From: Fibrobacter sp. UBA7003
Lineage (GTDB): Bacteria > Fibrobacterota > Fibrobacteria > Fibrobacterales > Fibrobacteraceae
Assembly (NCBI GenBank): GCA_002449765.1
Contig: DJXN01000006.1
Location: forward strand, 86,883-150,882
DNA: 64,000 nt
Direction of reading: 5' to 3'
Under the pieces are notes generated by a model. It worked only from the letters and a program-made list of their open reading frames with translations, did no database searches and had not been told where the DNA came from. Below are positions 30,001 through 36,972 of the stretch, one piece after another. Made by a program: the position numbers and the translations under genes. The stretch's first letter is position 1. Each line of letters begins with the position of its first letter.

Positions 30001-33000
30001 TATGCGCATAAGGTTAACGAAGGCAGTTCTTATGTGGAGGCTAGCACTCTAAACGAAAAGAATGACTACGCTTCAGATAAGTTGTTCGGATTTACATCTG
30101 TAACAGGAAAGACCCTCGTTATAACGATAGAGTCTGCAAATAGTATTCTTACGGGGCTTGGGATAAACCTTTCTGATTCACATTCGTTTGAAGGCAAGAC
30201 CATTCGGCTGGTCGCAAGTAGTTCGAACGGAATTGTTGTTGGCGAAGGTAATGACAAGAAAACCTATCGGGAATCTGACTGGTTCAAGATAGTTTCTTGT
30301 GTAGCCAACGGCAGCCAATACACCTTGACCCTGAACGAATCCGTTTCTGTTTTTGATGCAAACAATTCCAACGTATTGTTCTCTGGTAGCAAGGATTACT
30401 TGTTTATCGATGAAGATGCGAGCGTTGATCGCCTGTTTGTAAACAACCAGGGTGATGAAGAAAACGAAACGAGTTCGCTCAATGCTTTTGCCGTGAAAAA
30501 CGGGAATGTAAGCAGTGAGGAAAGGGCTGAATTTGGCAACAGTGCTGCCTCGATTGAACAAAATATCCAAGATGCCGAAAGAACGGTTATGGATTTTGAC
30601 GAACATGCCGTCCGCTTTGAGCATGACGATATTGGCAAACGCGGTATCGCGGCCGCCCAGATGGAATATGCCGAATACAACCTGGGTTCGGGTTCCGACA
30701 CGGTAAATGTGAACAAGACTATCTACCGCGAGGACGGATTCCAGACATTCACCGTGGTGAATACGGGTTCTGGCGTTTCTGGCGGAAACGCTACTGACGA
30801 TACCGTGAACATAAACAGCTATGCCGAGGAATCGGCAACTGAAATTGCTTCGGGTACATCTGCTGTTCTTTCGGGAACAGCCGATAACGGTGGCGCGACA
30901 TACGCCTACACGCTTACTGGAAGTGTCGAGGCTTTCAACGAGGCCAAGTCCGCACTTGATGTATCGGAAAAAATCTATGTAGATGCCACGCTGAGCGACG
31001 GCACCACCCAGCGCCGTGAAGTGACGGAATTCGATTCGGTTTACTTTGCCGTGAAACGCGCCTTCACGCTTGCCAGTGGTGTTACTGTTGACTCGGTAAG
31101 CTTCAAGCATGGCTACAGCGGTGACGGTCAGCTTGTGGTGAACGCCCAGGGTGGTGACGATATAATCAACGCCACCTCAAATGCAGTGACCCGTAACGAC
31201 ATGGTTGTTTTCGGTGGTCTCGGTGACGACACCATAAACATGAACCGTGGCGGCATCGCGTTCGGCGACCGAGGCCAGGTGCTTTACGGCGAAGACCCGC
31301 AAAATCCCGTGACGGTGCTCGGTTCCACGAACAGCGGCCTAGACTACACGACTGGCATAAGCAAGAATCATGGCGATGATACCGCTACAAACGGGCCTGT
31401 GCACCGCTTGCAGACGGACGGCGTACGCCGCGGTGCATACGAAATCCACTCTATGAACGATAGTGAGGGTGGTTCCGATACTATAAATGTCGGTGGAACC
31501 GATAGCGTGGTGATTGGCGGTGCCGATGGAGACACCATTACTGTTTCGGGCAACAACAACATTGCCCTTGGCGATAATGGTTCCGTTAAATACTACAACG
31601 CGGCGAATGTGGGTGCGGTCTATGGCGACTCGCTGAACCTCGGCCTGCATACCGTGGAGACCACGAGCGATTCCGTGGGTGATGTTGATACTGTGACCAT
31701 CAGCGGCAACAAGAATGTCGCCATGGGCGGCGAGGCTGGCGATACAATCGGTATTGGCGGCAGCGACAACGTTGTGATTGGTGACGGTGGGCGTTACACG
31801 GTGTTGTCGGATCGCCTGGTCGCCGAGAGCAAGAGCGATACCGAGGGCGGTAGCGACACGATTACCACGGGCGATGGCAAGAACGCCATTATCGGTGGAA
31901 CCGATGCCGATACCATTACCACGGGTGCCGGGAACGACATCATTGTGGGTGATGGCGGCAAGGTCATTATGGACACCGGGCGCAATGCGCTTATGGTCAC
32001 CAACAAAGACCGCAATATTACGGGAGCGGGTCTCGAAGACGGCAGTGCAGGTGGAGACACCATCGATGCCGGAAATGGCCGCAATGTGGTGTTCGGCGGC
32101 CTGGATAGCGACCATATCAAGACTGGCGATGGTGAAGATGTCGTGTTCGGCGATAACGGCTTTGCGACCTTCCAGGGCAATGCCGCCGAAAGCGGTGTGG
32201 AAACCCGCACCGAGGCGACGCTCAGTTTCAACTTCCAGGGAGCCTCGCAGACCGGACTTTCGTCGGAAGCTGTCGCGGGCGCCCTGAACGCGACCCATGG
32301 CGATGACTACCGCAGCGCCAACTGGAACAACGTGGGCGGGAACCTTGCGGGCACCTACGGCAACGACGACCGCGAGGTGGTGCGCTTTGACGACGGCACC
32401 CGCGCAAGCGCCGTGAGCGTGAGCTACGGCGGCATCGAGAGCCACCGCAACACGGATACCGACAACCGTATCAACCTGCAGGCCTACGGCCACAACTTCG
32501 CGAACGCCTCTACCGATGCGGATGCGGCGCTCATGAACGCGGGCCTCATGACCACGGCCCCGAACGCCCAGTGCGACAACAGGCTGGAAGTCGTGGTGGA
32601 CGGCCTTGCCCAGTACTTTACGGAATACAGGGTGGTGGTCTATCTGGATATACCGGATTCTCATTCCGCGTACGAGCACAGCGTCCGCAAGGTGAGCCTG
32701 TATGTGGGCGACTCCAGTGCTGCCCTGCAGAGCTTCTATGTGGACGATGCCGAAGGCGAAAATTTTGACGGTGGCTACGAACGGGCCACTGCCACGACGG
32801 CATCCGCGGCAACCTACGCGAACTACGCCGTGTTCACGGTGTCTGCGGCCAGCTTTGCCGACAACTTCCGCGTGGTTATCGAGGATGCGTTCCCCGACCT
32901 CTCACCCAACGGCAAGAACTTGCCGGGAATTGCGGCCATACAGGTGCGCGGCGACCTGCATGCGCAGGATGTGGCCGTGTCTACGCAGCTGAACCTCGGC

Positions 33001-35061
33001 GGTGACGATATCGTTTCGACGGGTGGCGGCGACGACATCGTCGTGGGCGGAGCCGGCAGCGACTACATGGCTACCTTCGGCGAACTTGCGGGCGGCATAC
33101 GCGACAACGACCTTGTGTTTGGCGATAGCGCCTCGCTCCGGTTCGAGGACCGCCTGGGCACTGGCGATACCATGGTGTCGTCTGCCCGTAGCCTTGACCC
33201 CGACGCGGACGACCTTGTGCAGGGTGTCTCGTTCGACGACCGCATAGTGACTGGCGATGGCAACGATACGGTTGTTGGCGGTCTCGGTGGCGACAAGATT
33301 CTTGCGGGCAGCCAGTCCGAACTCACGCAGCTGGGCATCGCGCAGGCGTTCTTTGGCGACGAGGCTACGGCGGAAAGTCTCGATGCCACGAACGGCCCTG
33401 CCGCCATCCGCGACCTTGAAACGCTCAAGGATGCGACGGTGGATGGCCGCAAGGTGCTGAGCGTCAACTTCACGACCCGTGGCGCGGACGATTCCACCAT
33501 GGCCTCGGGCCATGCGGGCGTGGTGCACGACACCGGATGGAACAACCTCTACCTGTACAACGGCCACCTGTACACGCACGAGGGTAACGAGAATTCGACT
33601 ACGCCCGTGCTGCGCTACAGCGAAGGCGGCACGGTCACAGACAGTTCCGTCGGCATATCCCTGACATCGTACGATTCGGGAACGACTGACCAGGGCCAGA
33701 ACGGGAGCCTTGTGTTCCGCACCTCTACCGAACTGGACGGCGACACGGCCAACAGCCGCCTGTTCGCGGGTTATACTGCCGCCCAGCAACAGCAGGACAT
33801 CCATGTTTCGCTCACGAACCTTTCTTCGTTCCGTGGCGCGGGCGGGACCTGCGACGTGTACGTGTACCTGGGTGCGGACGACTCCGACACGGACGCCCAC
33901 AGCCACATCTACGAAATCCAGGGTTCCGAGGATGGTAGCCGCTACCTGAACGACTGGAAGGGCCACGCCTTCGACGGCGACTACCGCGAGGCGACCTGTA
34001 GGAGCCGTAGCGATGCGCTCGCGAACCTTGCCTCGGGTGCGACCCCCATGGTGGAACTCATCGGCAACTATGCGGTGTTCCACAATGTTGCGGGCGATAC
34101 CTTTGACCTGTACATTCGCAACCTGCACACGGAAGGCGGCCAGTGGCCCATGAACATGCCGGTGATTGCGGCCATCCAGGTGGTGGCGGGCTCGGGCAGG
34201 GCCGATGCCGCCGTGGGTGGCGACCATGACCGCGACCTCGTATTTGGCGACAGCGCCGCGCTCACATTCGACATGGATGTGCCGTATGCCGCCGGGGAAG
34301 ACTTCGCGGACTTCGCGAACATCAACCGGGTGAACGGGGCTTCTTCTGTGGCCCTTGACGATGGCCTTTATGCCCTCGGTGCCGAAGATTCCATTTATAC
34401 GGGCATGGACCGTGATGTGGTTGTGGCGGGCGAGGGGTATGACATTGTGACGCTCGGCTTGGGCGACGACGTTGCCCTTGGCGATAACGCCTCGCTGGTG
34501 TTGGAGCACAACAACCCCGTGGGCGTATTCCGCCCCGATGTGGAAACGGTGCTCGAAAGCAACAACTACCAGGCCGACAATGCGGCGTATCTCGGTTCGC
34601 CCACGGTGGATGCCGGAGATATCCAGGACAAGTTCGAGGATGGCGATGTGCCGGGCGTGACGCTCGAAGCGTCTGCAAACGGCGGCACGGATACATTCAC
34701 TGATGCGACCGACAAGGACTGGACTGTGCAGCAGGAAGTGACACCGGGCGAACTCTCTGAACCGATTGATGTTCCCGCCGCGGGCGTACCGGTGGAGTTC
34801 CGCGAGGGCGATACCGTGCTGTTGCGGATAACTCCGTCGTCCCCCTGGTACCAGCACCGGCTCCAGATTGGCACGGAAGGTGGTGGCACAATTCCTCCGC
34901 TTACCCTTGAATGGGTAGTGGACGGTGTCACCGTGACGGAGTCGGTATCGAACCCCTACTGGAACGAAAAGGAACTACCCGCTAATCCTAACGCTGGCAC
35001 ATACTACGAGATTCGCGTGACCGCCCTTGCCGCCGGTAACGCAAGGTTCACGTTCATTTAG
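18082..35061 (+). CDS. Giant LEPR-motif RTX protein (first copy, 5,659 residues)
   Basis: This is a single intact reading frame of 5,659 residues. I start it at ATG 18082, which has GGAG 6 bases upstream, and not at an upstream TTG. The N-terminus is basic and reads NYKIESLEPRLMMDA, the LEPR-type motif found at the start of many very large exported proteins; there is no ordinary signal peptide. An EF-hand-like loop (DADGNGLVDSVE) is at 197-208 and a second (DPNKDGKLRLNE) at about 2554-2565. RTX nonapeptides start near 2712. Longer tandem GD/GG-rich units lie near 4460-4695 and two beta-sandwich-like domains near 4712-4960 and 5125-5372. Calcium binding and a secreted or surface adhesin role are likely but inferred. 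Composition shifts from AT-rich in the first part to GC-rich in the last 4 kb. Confidence 0.93.
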   Translation: MSKKINKKKIASNNYKIESLEPRLMMDAAIDYAQFVDNYDQVDSIVETQLDNLQSPDLSDLGIEGGIQSIKDTLADLGGDAETALSSLYTQLTSKLQLLTEAQGVLKDDQNNIVSVDAQTLKNTLNQLFVEDFEQLSALNIAYEATQNGFKLTYSPEAELIALPQVGLSIGGYISGVGSNNNLGASAKLDIVFDLSDADGNGLVDSVEPASVVVRDVKAIIENVGGTAKFMNLSVSEIDDSDTDLLLKYSSSSTEISSAVHLEFNVDTSSNDNFPFAFLGNIGVDKEQTGAISVSVPEMQLKNDPQFEIFSLEKALNTISSSFSTIPFIRDFEFGSEENKKKIVEYVENLQEYWADVALAINGAIKNVENTSNYSLDLNNVKSFFDIILPNAQTVLSSVLGNLKLEDANGQEINFLDSVTASLNAVNLSTTTPTSLYLTLSPKIENIAESLNFGLLELSGLDVDCALSVKLDVRVDANDNTLIFDGFSLDKFNLTVSKEGIGDPLSLGLFSATVVNGNFKLEVKYDSNNGRGLEADPTFTVESLILKSGAVEVAKLPQKENDVYRFGYDSLTENWIVPDEIKAFASLSGETLSHQVVAYLQSMQTALRKQLEDNVKMDFLGGSVGEVVNVIDRIDKVVFGSDENAEDGLLKVVEGSKYIANFSSVEEFVLVFNEAWERVFGESNACSLFLLGDNSPNPISMLVSRNLATKELETSLPDGKPENFEFENFRLVFNLLFTESKDFDLNLAKSFGEGFANVVTYGNVSAGCTAGISFSLDVNFEYQTINDGSDGNMATTLGDILGSSYTALNESYWSNSFDKLSFNETRTDVKLDNATTNFAFTFNIDDQIVMVHSGAIDTSIFKCVEKAQDKENEFVSSTATSLPKIEYNENIKKLIITSDNKFDIESSGNADAFSELKLVNTVQQTCFAASFGADSTLTLTLCGVGNVTNVEINLNKNKILDFASDLKNKGMSDTDDWEKCLDKYLSLQKSEEDQFGLNDVLSIGSLENGRSIKNTYGLYVVDINESTGEILFGCDPSLIKGYKTKRDGNEIKIDCPYYTLESNFGFKYMRMSGVLNASGAIGSQKGVLIEKYSESLGYVSEYIDLSSVSSITGLQSLLDSFAGGVFVAKEIEVGEGIYEIGVGLTDSRHVDYWQDLSKLENDAYVSEIYRVTVSDDFLTVNVGNDSVHIDTKNCSDLNDLSRTIKDSLDINTIQGVKSVVAQNNRIVFTADENTSLSWSDYSHQLSSLGSGDFKISGSSAQIDFESLNFDANTTVQTFVSSINAQLSGTGVYLCYSETDPGSHATTYWDHFEFRSNSPFSLENVGASKILEKLGFSALNASKCGDSDYRIVGRTLLGVDWSKLFNFTENTQVVLSADLTFSIEKDVKVGNTAPSLDQQNNTRTITLETPVQKNVFAVGGFIKNGDEYFKILELKAYSDDENLIDRVVVSNVAVVVSENIASSATWIANSTLKYVAAIDATFGFVDVNLVASGSVSANVKFVGQKNADSETLKENDSFLSNWNFSLDCDDDDVGGLFGVKGVISGLGSTPIYLGDNSVSLKLEDNLPKIDCNFNNLENAITNNFANLSNFSVQDVYALLEGLVQRLTAVALNSDVKIPVINKSVGDLVNVANDIRDIVSKLRKDNIVSLQGLSNRLTKYLEDAGLVAAQNIDADASIFGIDVVDGSVVFDFNISKGFSAVHKFNFGGSGGGISGNADLKVEGDFWFSLSAEMSVGSSFDFILKDAIQFGANINIVGQKLSFNLGIDGDGQTKGFDALLKNLITVGSDKGDSFVVGKAAFVGTFGQEDLSLLDWELLDENDDSLPIPFEFAVPMSIFGNLPISVCGYELGSIKFGKWNGNGVVCGNDVDYVVGQALSDISAWLDTRVISADSSVNIVAEKTASGTAASSMNIKLILEDASAVDAGDLVVDFSEVYKRIEDLAEGNLDWFDKIKLAVTGLNNLLDSLESSINSGMMSNIKDVPVVGNAMSGGVDFLSKLKQQILEPFSNFVYESTGMTAEMVAQKFNDLFGFYAQLTSDSALLTKLSNDNEWHKEGNGVYYKQGSDFAEWFFTLGGTYAFGSDIGLDLGFPGLGLETDAGIDLSLEWKLNFGMKVSKDGGFEFLFSDKDDVQVSVIANMTGEVIGKMAGLGLKLKLDDVKNRGGSSNSAAEGLDKGVALSFGIDVDKTESAAYASGPQSVKLSEIMGSLPKFDYTASVNMLVGMTVGIVSDVKGADAPKFPNVEGDFEFVWTKTGIKVLGFNNFKLDMGSFISGVLGPIVSKIQKVVEPLKPLIDFLTTPFPVLDDLGIEITPLSLAKEFSKGKFDDSMVYAIKDLIALSEKVAAFGNKDLKISIGSMSLIGGLGEDSEAVNDFVKGNVSASDFGKLLDDDSNGYLPTLDNVRGDASSALSGNGLQVGDGSWKFIWDEPTNIFKLLLGQDIDLVHYDMPKLSFDFDWDTFIRIWAPLGVRLGVSFNASIDLAFGYDTLGIRQWVGSDYKDYSRLLNGFYVDDLDEKGNDKNELSFYGGLKASAELNAGVSAGVGGGVGINVGFNLFDPNKDGKLRLNEIERVFKEEGLFGMFDVNGAITAKLYAYLDLLFYTKKWNITDDITLFEFNYEHHLSPVMISKSGDDVVANIGSNASSRVATNDLNKTLDDGDEILELDVNGSEVFDKYRHSEKVDGKLIINAEKGNDKIYIKLAKEDGVEAADFDIEINGGDGDDYIDLSGLQMASNRTVFIWGGAGNDTIIGADGLNIIFGDIGTVRKDDDKYIIEANVDPGVAGNDIILGGSKKDIIFGGAGDDQIDGGAGADFIFGDGGRYDETGSIPQIDRTDISLDGGKDTLIGGDDDDVIYGGGGDDHVDGGAGNDEIYGERGHDRILGGSGNDTIHGGEGMDIVFGDRINSTPMDLAAPFAVDMSADKKTAAFSQEFIDAQFKNGTSASEDEFKIKLVDELNNPVKYAQEIKAAINDDNNDDFADYSSDLKTNGSDTIYGDDGNDLLFGDDGADNTDGGADKIYGGIGNDIIDGDGGNDTISGGIDNDLIYGGADDDIIDGGAGNDMLYGDNGVRDYVVKADSKTVDADKVDNANGTDKIVFGDNLGLHGELYANAKVKPNANGGNDKITTGPGMDFVDGQGGSDVVTVNLMGESSVGYANVTDSGIDGSDTLVVEGTESDDNLLVRRNKKTQGEPGDLGFVAMLPTEPDPNNLSLNTNIERVNFTSAIETLNLNANGGNDTVAVDGTASTTNINGGAGNDTVLVGQLYNSERDNQTPASIQPVDVFRTQQTNEEKYLSDGVSKNTTLNVDGDIGDDTFAALNNAGSLNMSGGKGDDKFSVYGFQDKNDKTIVRGAMSIDGGLGNDSMFVRGTNGDDTVIVSKDGMLSDIVSVKASGVESTTFDAAAGDDLFNVIGNNKGEITNLNGGKGNDTFSMGGLDADHTLRSSNTDGQSCDIKYELLDSENKVLESKTESYTLYDTSSEPVVFVSSEEHSIVIPEITLSEVNNGVGVAFFYVHYSGDLLNGQSVGTVKVNLSAPMLSAKALKSGAREIMLAEVSGSDTDFSSNWNLCSTLPVELNSSKKFAKIAVCLFADALKESESLKSITISSECDNVALTKSVSSLPIKISADGAVSRSADGLLAEAEEFVVSGNSVQLGNVANGLDPMSNISAYIVGARGFLTQQTKSAFDAASDKTNLYCVENGVLYLDSALTKKNLIVLYRASSLRIDGSKAHLVYDDVDVSKIKVEYKAEGSTTASEILARGAAEVEGVTYVAGVEYELQGDTIVFYNSINGRMMTLHGELTISPRNNGETDVFLPPESDMPASVPSIVDTAPSIHIEDHSTILAESGSLSSVEYTVSFWGNFDGRSSVKVRISVLDAVSSVNQDGTYNLTKEMQFVDANGNVDPATNGEYIELTFTPENANQAQTVRLRAKTDTVSEEYGFVTVHKTEKNLVDDIDGAVYAFGMGQSVELDTDNPSMLSYAHKVNEGSSYVEASTLNEKNDYASDKLFGFTSVTGKTLVITIESANSILTGLGINLSDSHSFEGKTIRLVASSSNGIVVGEGNDKKTYRESDWFKIVSCVANGSQYTLTLNESVSVFDANNSNVLFSGSKDYLFIDEDASVDRLFVNNQGDEENETSSLNAFAVKNGNVSSEERAEFGNSAASIEQNIQDAERTVMDFDEHAVRFEHDDIGKRGIAAAQMEYAEYNLGSGSDTVNVNKTIYREDGFQTFTVVNTGSGVSGGNATDDTVNINSYAEESATEIASGTSAVLSGTADNGGATYAYTLTGSVEAFNEAKSALDVSEKIYVDATLSDGTTQRREVTEFDSVYFAVKRAFTLASGVTVDSVSFKHGYSGDGQLVVNAQGGDDIINATSNAVTRNDMVVFGGLGDDTINMNRGGIAFGDRGQVLYGEDPQNPVTVLGSTNSGLDYTTGISKNHGDDTATNGPVHRLQTDGVRRGAYEIHSMNDSEGGSDTINVGGTDSVVIGGADGDTITVSGNNNIALGDNGSVKYYNAANVGAVYGDSLNLGLHTVETTSDSVGDVDTVTISGNKNVAMGGEAGDTIGIGGSDNVVIGDGGRYTVLSDRLVAESKSDTEGGSDTITTGDGKNAIIGGTDADTITTGAGNDIIVGDGGKVIMDTGRNALMVTNKDRNITGAGLEDGSAGGDTIDAGNGRNVVFGGLDSDHIKTGDGEDVVFGDNGFATFQGNAAESGVETRTEATLSFNFQGASQTGLSSEAVAGALNATHGDDYRSANWNNVGGNLAGTYGNDDREVVRFDDGTRASAVSVSYGGIESHRNTDTDNRINLQAYGHNFANASTDADAALMNAGLMTTAPNAQCDNRLEVVVDGLAQYFTEYRVVVYLDIPDSHSAYEHSVRKVSLYVGDSSAALQSFYVDDAEGENFDGGYERATATTASAATYANYAVFTVSAASFADNFRVVIEDAFPDLSPNGKNLPGIAAIQVRGDLHAQDVAVSTQLNLGGDDIVSTGGGDDIVVGGAGSDYMATFGELAGGIRDNDLVFGDSASLRFEDRLGTGDTMVSSARSLDPDADDLVQGVSFDDRIVTGDGNDTVVGGLGGDKILAGSQSELTQLGIAQAFFGDEATAESLDATNGPAAIRDLETLKDATVDGRKVLSVNFTTRGADDSTMASGHAGVVHDTGWNNLYLYNGHLYTHEGNENSTTPVLRYSEGGTVTDSSVGISLTSYDSGTTDQGQNGSLVFRTSTELDGDTANSRLFAGYTAAQQQQDIHVSLTNLSSFRGAGGTCDVYVYLGADDSDTDAHSHIYEIQGSEDGSRYLNDWKGHAFDGDYREATCRSRSDALANLASGATPMVELIGNYAVFHNVAGDTFDLYIRNLHTEGGQWPMNMPVIAAIQVVAGSGRADAAVGGDHDRDLVFGDSAALTFDMDVPYAAGEDFADFANINRVNGASSVALDDGLYALGAEDSIYTGMDRDVVVAGEGYDIVTLGLGDDVALGDNASLVLEHNNPVGVFRPDVETVLESNNYQADNAAYLGSPTVDAGDIQDKFEDGDVPGVTLEASANGGTDTFTDATDKDWTVQQEVTPGELSEPIDVPAAGVPVEFREGDTVLLRITPSSPWYQHRLQIGTEGGGTIPPLTLEWVVDGVTVTESVSNPYWNEKELPANPNAGTYYEIRVTALAAGNARFTFI
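26215..27270 (+). repeat. RTX calcium-binding nonapeptide block in the first giant protein
   Basis: Many copies of GGxGxDxxx-type units (GGAGNDTII, GGAGDDQID, GGAGADFIF, GGSGNDTIH, GGIGNDIID, GGADDDIID) occur in two clusters, about 26215-26780 and 27040-27270, separated by about 90 residues. Such units fold into a parallel beta-roll that binds Ca2+. This block begins just after the EF-hand-like segment and an acidic linker. Confidence 0.9.
31461..32165 (+). repeat. Tandem GD-rich super-repeats in the first giant protein
   Basis: Four consecutive units of about 45-65 residues share the frame 'gDtI..g.g.NvviGG.dgDtI..g.gnNivfGDnG'. Their ends read LGDNGSVKY, IGDGGRYTV, VGDGGKVIM and FGDNGFATF. 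They look like RTX-derived beta-roll units expanded into a longer repeat. The same units are at 60631-61345 in the second giant protein. Confidence 0.75.
32218..34197 (+). other. Two related beta-sandwich-like domains in the first giant protein
   Basis: Segments 32218-32961 and 33455-34197 share a pattern: an N-terminal strand LSFNFQG or LSVNFTT, then WNN, a YxVxVYL strand, a loop with FDGGY or FDGDY, the strand NYAVF, and a closing block PGIAAIQV or PVIAAIQV. RTX repeats separate the copies. The shape recalls jelly-roll or carbohydrate-binding-like modules, but I cannot name a family. Confidence 0.6.
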
Positions 35062-35086
35062 TAATTTTCTATCTTTAAATTGTATT

Positions 35087-36340
35087 ATGCATATTTCGAA
35101 ACTAAATCTCCACAATTACAAGATTTTTTCTGATACCGAAATCTTGTTTGATTCCCATCTTACTGTTCTTGCAGGTAAAAATGGCATTGGTAAGTCCACT
35201 ATTCTAGGTGCATTGGCTAAACTTCTTTCGTGGCCATCTCGTAGAATAGGGAATATAAAAGCTAATGGGATTGCTATTGACAAGTATAGCGATATTTCTT
35301 ATGGAAAAAATGAATCTCGAATATCGCTTGTTGTTGAAAATGGAAATGAATCTTTTTCGTGGAGTCTTGTAGCAACATCAAAGGGTAAACTTGAACAAGG
35401 CCGTTCTGATTTGAGTGAAGTTAATGAATGGGCTTTTCGAATACAGCAAGCTCTTTCTGAAAATGAAAGTGCTGTTTGTGTACCCCTTTTTGTTTTTTAT
35501 CCAGTTGACCGAGCGATTATTGATATTCCCTTACGCATAAAGGGGGCTCATCTATTTCAAGGAATCAATGCTCTTGATGATAATATGTTAAGCCAGTCTC
35601 GATTTAGGGTGTTTTTTGAATGGTTCCGAAATCAAGAAGATCTTGAAAATGAAAAACGTATTATTAATCCGTCATATAGAGATAAGTCTCTTGAGGCTGT
35701 TCGCAAAGCCTTATCAATCCTTTTGCCTGAATATTCCAATTTAACCGTTCGTCGGTCCCCTTTGCGAATGGAAATGAAAAAAAATGGACAAACAGTAAGG
35801 GTGGAAGGACTATCTGATGGGGAAAAATGTCTTATTGCTCTTGTCGGTGATTTAGCCCGTAGGCTTTCTATGGCTAATGCTTGTTTGGAAGACCCGCTCA
35901 AAGGTCTTGGAATTGTTTTAATTGATGAAATTGATTTGCATCTTCATCCTGCATGGCAACGAAATGTTGTAAAAAAATTGACCGAGGCCTTCCCTAATTG
36001 CCAGTTTATAATGTCTACGCATTCTCCGCAGATTTTGGGTGATGTTCCTGCAGGTAATATTCTTTTGCTTGAACACACGAATAATGGGATAGAAATTCGT
36101 CATCCTTTGAGAAGTCTTGGACTTTCCTCAAACGAAGCCATCGATGAATTGATGGGCGATTCAAGTGGTTTAATGCTTAGTCAAAATGAAGATGTCAATC
36201 GAGACTTGCAAGAAATATATCGCCTTATTGATGAGGAAAGATATGATGCTGCCAGTCGGGCTATTGAGATGTTGCAGAGACGAGTGTCGGAAATTCCATC
36301 TGTGATTGAGGCTCGAACCTACCTTGAAAGTGTGAGGTAG
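35087..36340 (+). CDS. ptuA: Septu-like defence ATPase PtuA
   Basis: This 417-residue ATPase is of the AAA_21/OLD-like ABC type. The Walker A is GKNGIGKST (30-38). An ABC-type signature (LSDGEKCLIAL), Walker B (GIVLIDEIDLHLHP) and the switch-like STHSPQIL follow. It is next to an HNH-type gene 4 bases downstream, the PtuA-PtuB arrangement of Septu defence, in which ATPase and nuclease act together against phage. The start at 35087 removes an upstream extension that overlaps the giant gene. It begins only 25 bases after the giant gene stops. The DNA is AT-rich and quite unlike the GC-rich end of the giant gene, so it was probably acquired separately. Confidence 0.85.
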   Translation: MHISKLNLHNYKIFSDTEILFDSHLTVLAGKNGIGKSTILGALAKLLSWPSRRIGNIKANGIAIDKYSDISYGKNESRISLVVENGNESFSWSLVATSKGKLEQGRSDLSEVNEWAFRIQQALSENESAVCVPLFVFYPVDRAIIDIPLRIKGAHLFQGINALDDNMLSQSRFRVFFEWFRNQEDLENEKRIINPSYRDKSLEAVRKALSILLPEYSNLTVRRSPLRMEMKKNGQTVRVEGLSDGEKCLIALVGDLARRLSMANACLEDPLKGLGIVLIDEIDLHLHPAWQRNVVKKLTEAFPNCQFIMSTHSPQILGDVPAGNILLLEHTNNGIEIRHPLRSLGLSSNEAIDELMGDSSGLMLSQNEDVNRDLQEIYRLIDEERYDAASRAIEMLQRRVSEIPSVIEARTYLESVR

Positions 36341-36344
36341 TTAT

Positions 36345-36962
36345 ATGGTTCCAATAAACAAAGGTTTTGAACCACGAGAACTGGTTTCATATAGAGCGAC
36401 TCCGGGGGCTTCTTATGATGGAATGCCTAGCGATTGTAAAGATAGTGTAAAAGAATCTTTGCTGCATGAGCAGGGATTTGTTTGCGCTTATTGTATGAGT
36501 GTGATTAATGTTGACAACTCGACTATTGAACATTGGGATGCTCAGACTAATCAACATGGCAATGATTTAAGTTATGGTAATATGCTTGCGGTTTGTCGTA
36601 AGGAAGGTTTGCCTAAAACAAAACAGACATGTGATGTTGCCAAAAATGGATTCCCATTGAAATATAATCCAGCATGTCATATGGATGCTGTGAGAATGGC
36701 AATATATTACAATTTGCATGACGGCACTATTTGTTCAAGAGATGATGAATTTAACAAGCAATTAAATGAGGTCTTGAACTTGAATGTGAGTATTCTAAAG
36801 TCAAATCGTTTGGCTGTATTAAAAGCTGCTATGAAAGCACTTGCAAGAAATACTCCTGCCCAATTGATTGAAAAGTATCGACCAGATACATCCGTTAATC
36901 CACATTTTATAGAATATTGTGGTATTGCTTTTCATTATCTTTCTAAAAGAGTTGCTAGGTAA
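36345..36962 (+). CDS. ptuB: Septu-like HNH endonuclease PtuB
   Basis: This 205-residue protein fits the HNH family of Septu and of the retron Ec78 nuclease partner. A CxxC (Cys47, Cys50 in VCAYCM) is followed by the catalytic block STIEHW with His63, and then SYGNMLAVC with Asn79 and Cys84. A further cysteine is at 96. It starts 4 bases after the PtuA stop with a coupled start. No reverse transcriptase or retron RNA is seen, so a Septu-type pair is the better reading than a retron. It converges on the TolC-like gene with only 10 bases between. Confidence 0.85.
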   Translation: MVPINKGFEPRELVSYRATPGASYDGMPSDCKDSVKESLLHEQGFVCAYCMSVINVDNSTIEHWDAQTNQHGNDLSYGNMLAVCRKEGLPKTKQTCDVAKNGFPLKYNPACHMDAVRMAIYYNLHDGTICSRDDEFNKQLNEVLNLNVSILKSNRLAVLKAAMKALARNTPAQLIEKYRPDTSVNPHFIEYCGIAFHYLSKRVAR

Positions 36963-36972
36963 GCCACTAGCC

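Noticed and set aside
35087..36962. Retron system (the HNH gene resembles the retron Ec78 partner)
   Set aside because: No reverse transcriptase gene or msr/msd-like RNA is seen nearby, so a Septu-type ATPase/HNH pair explains the data.
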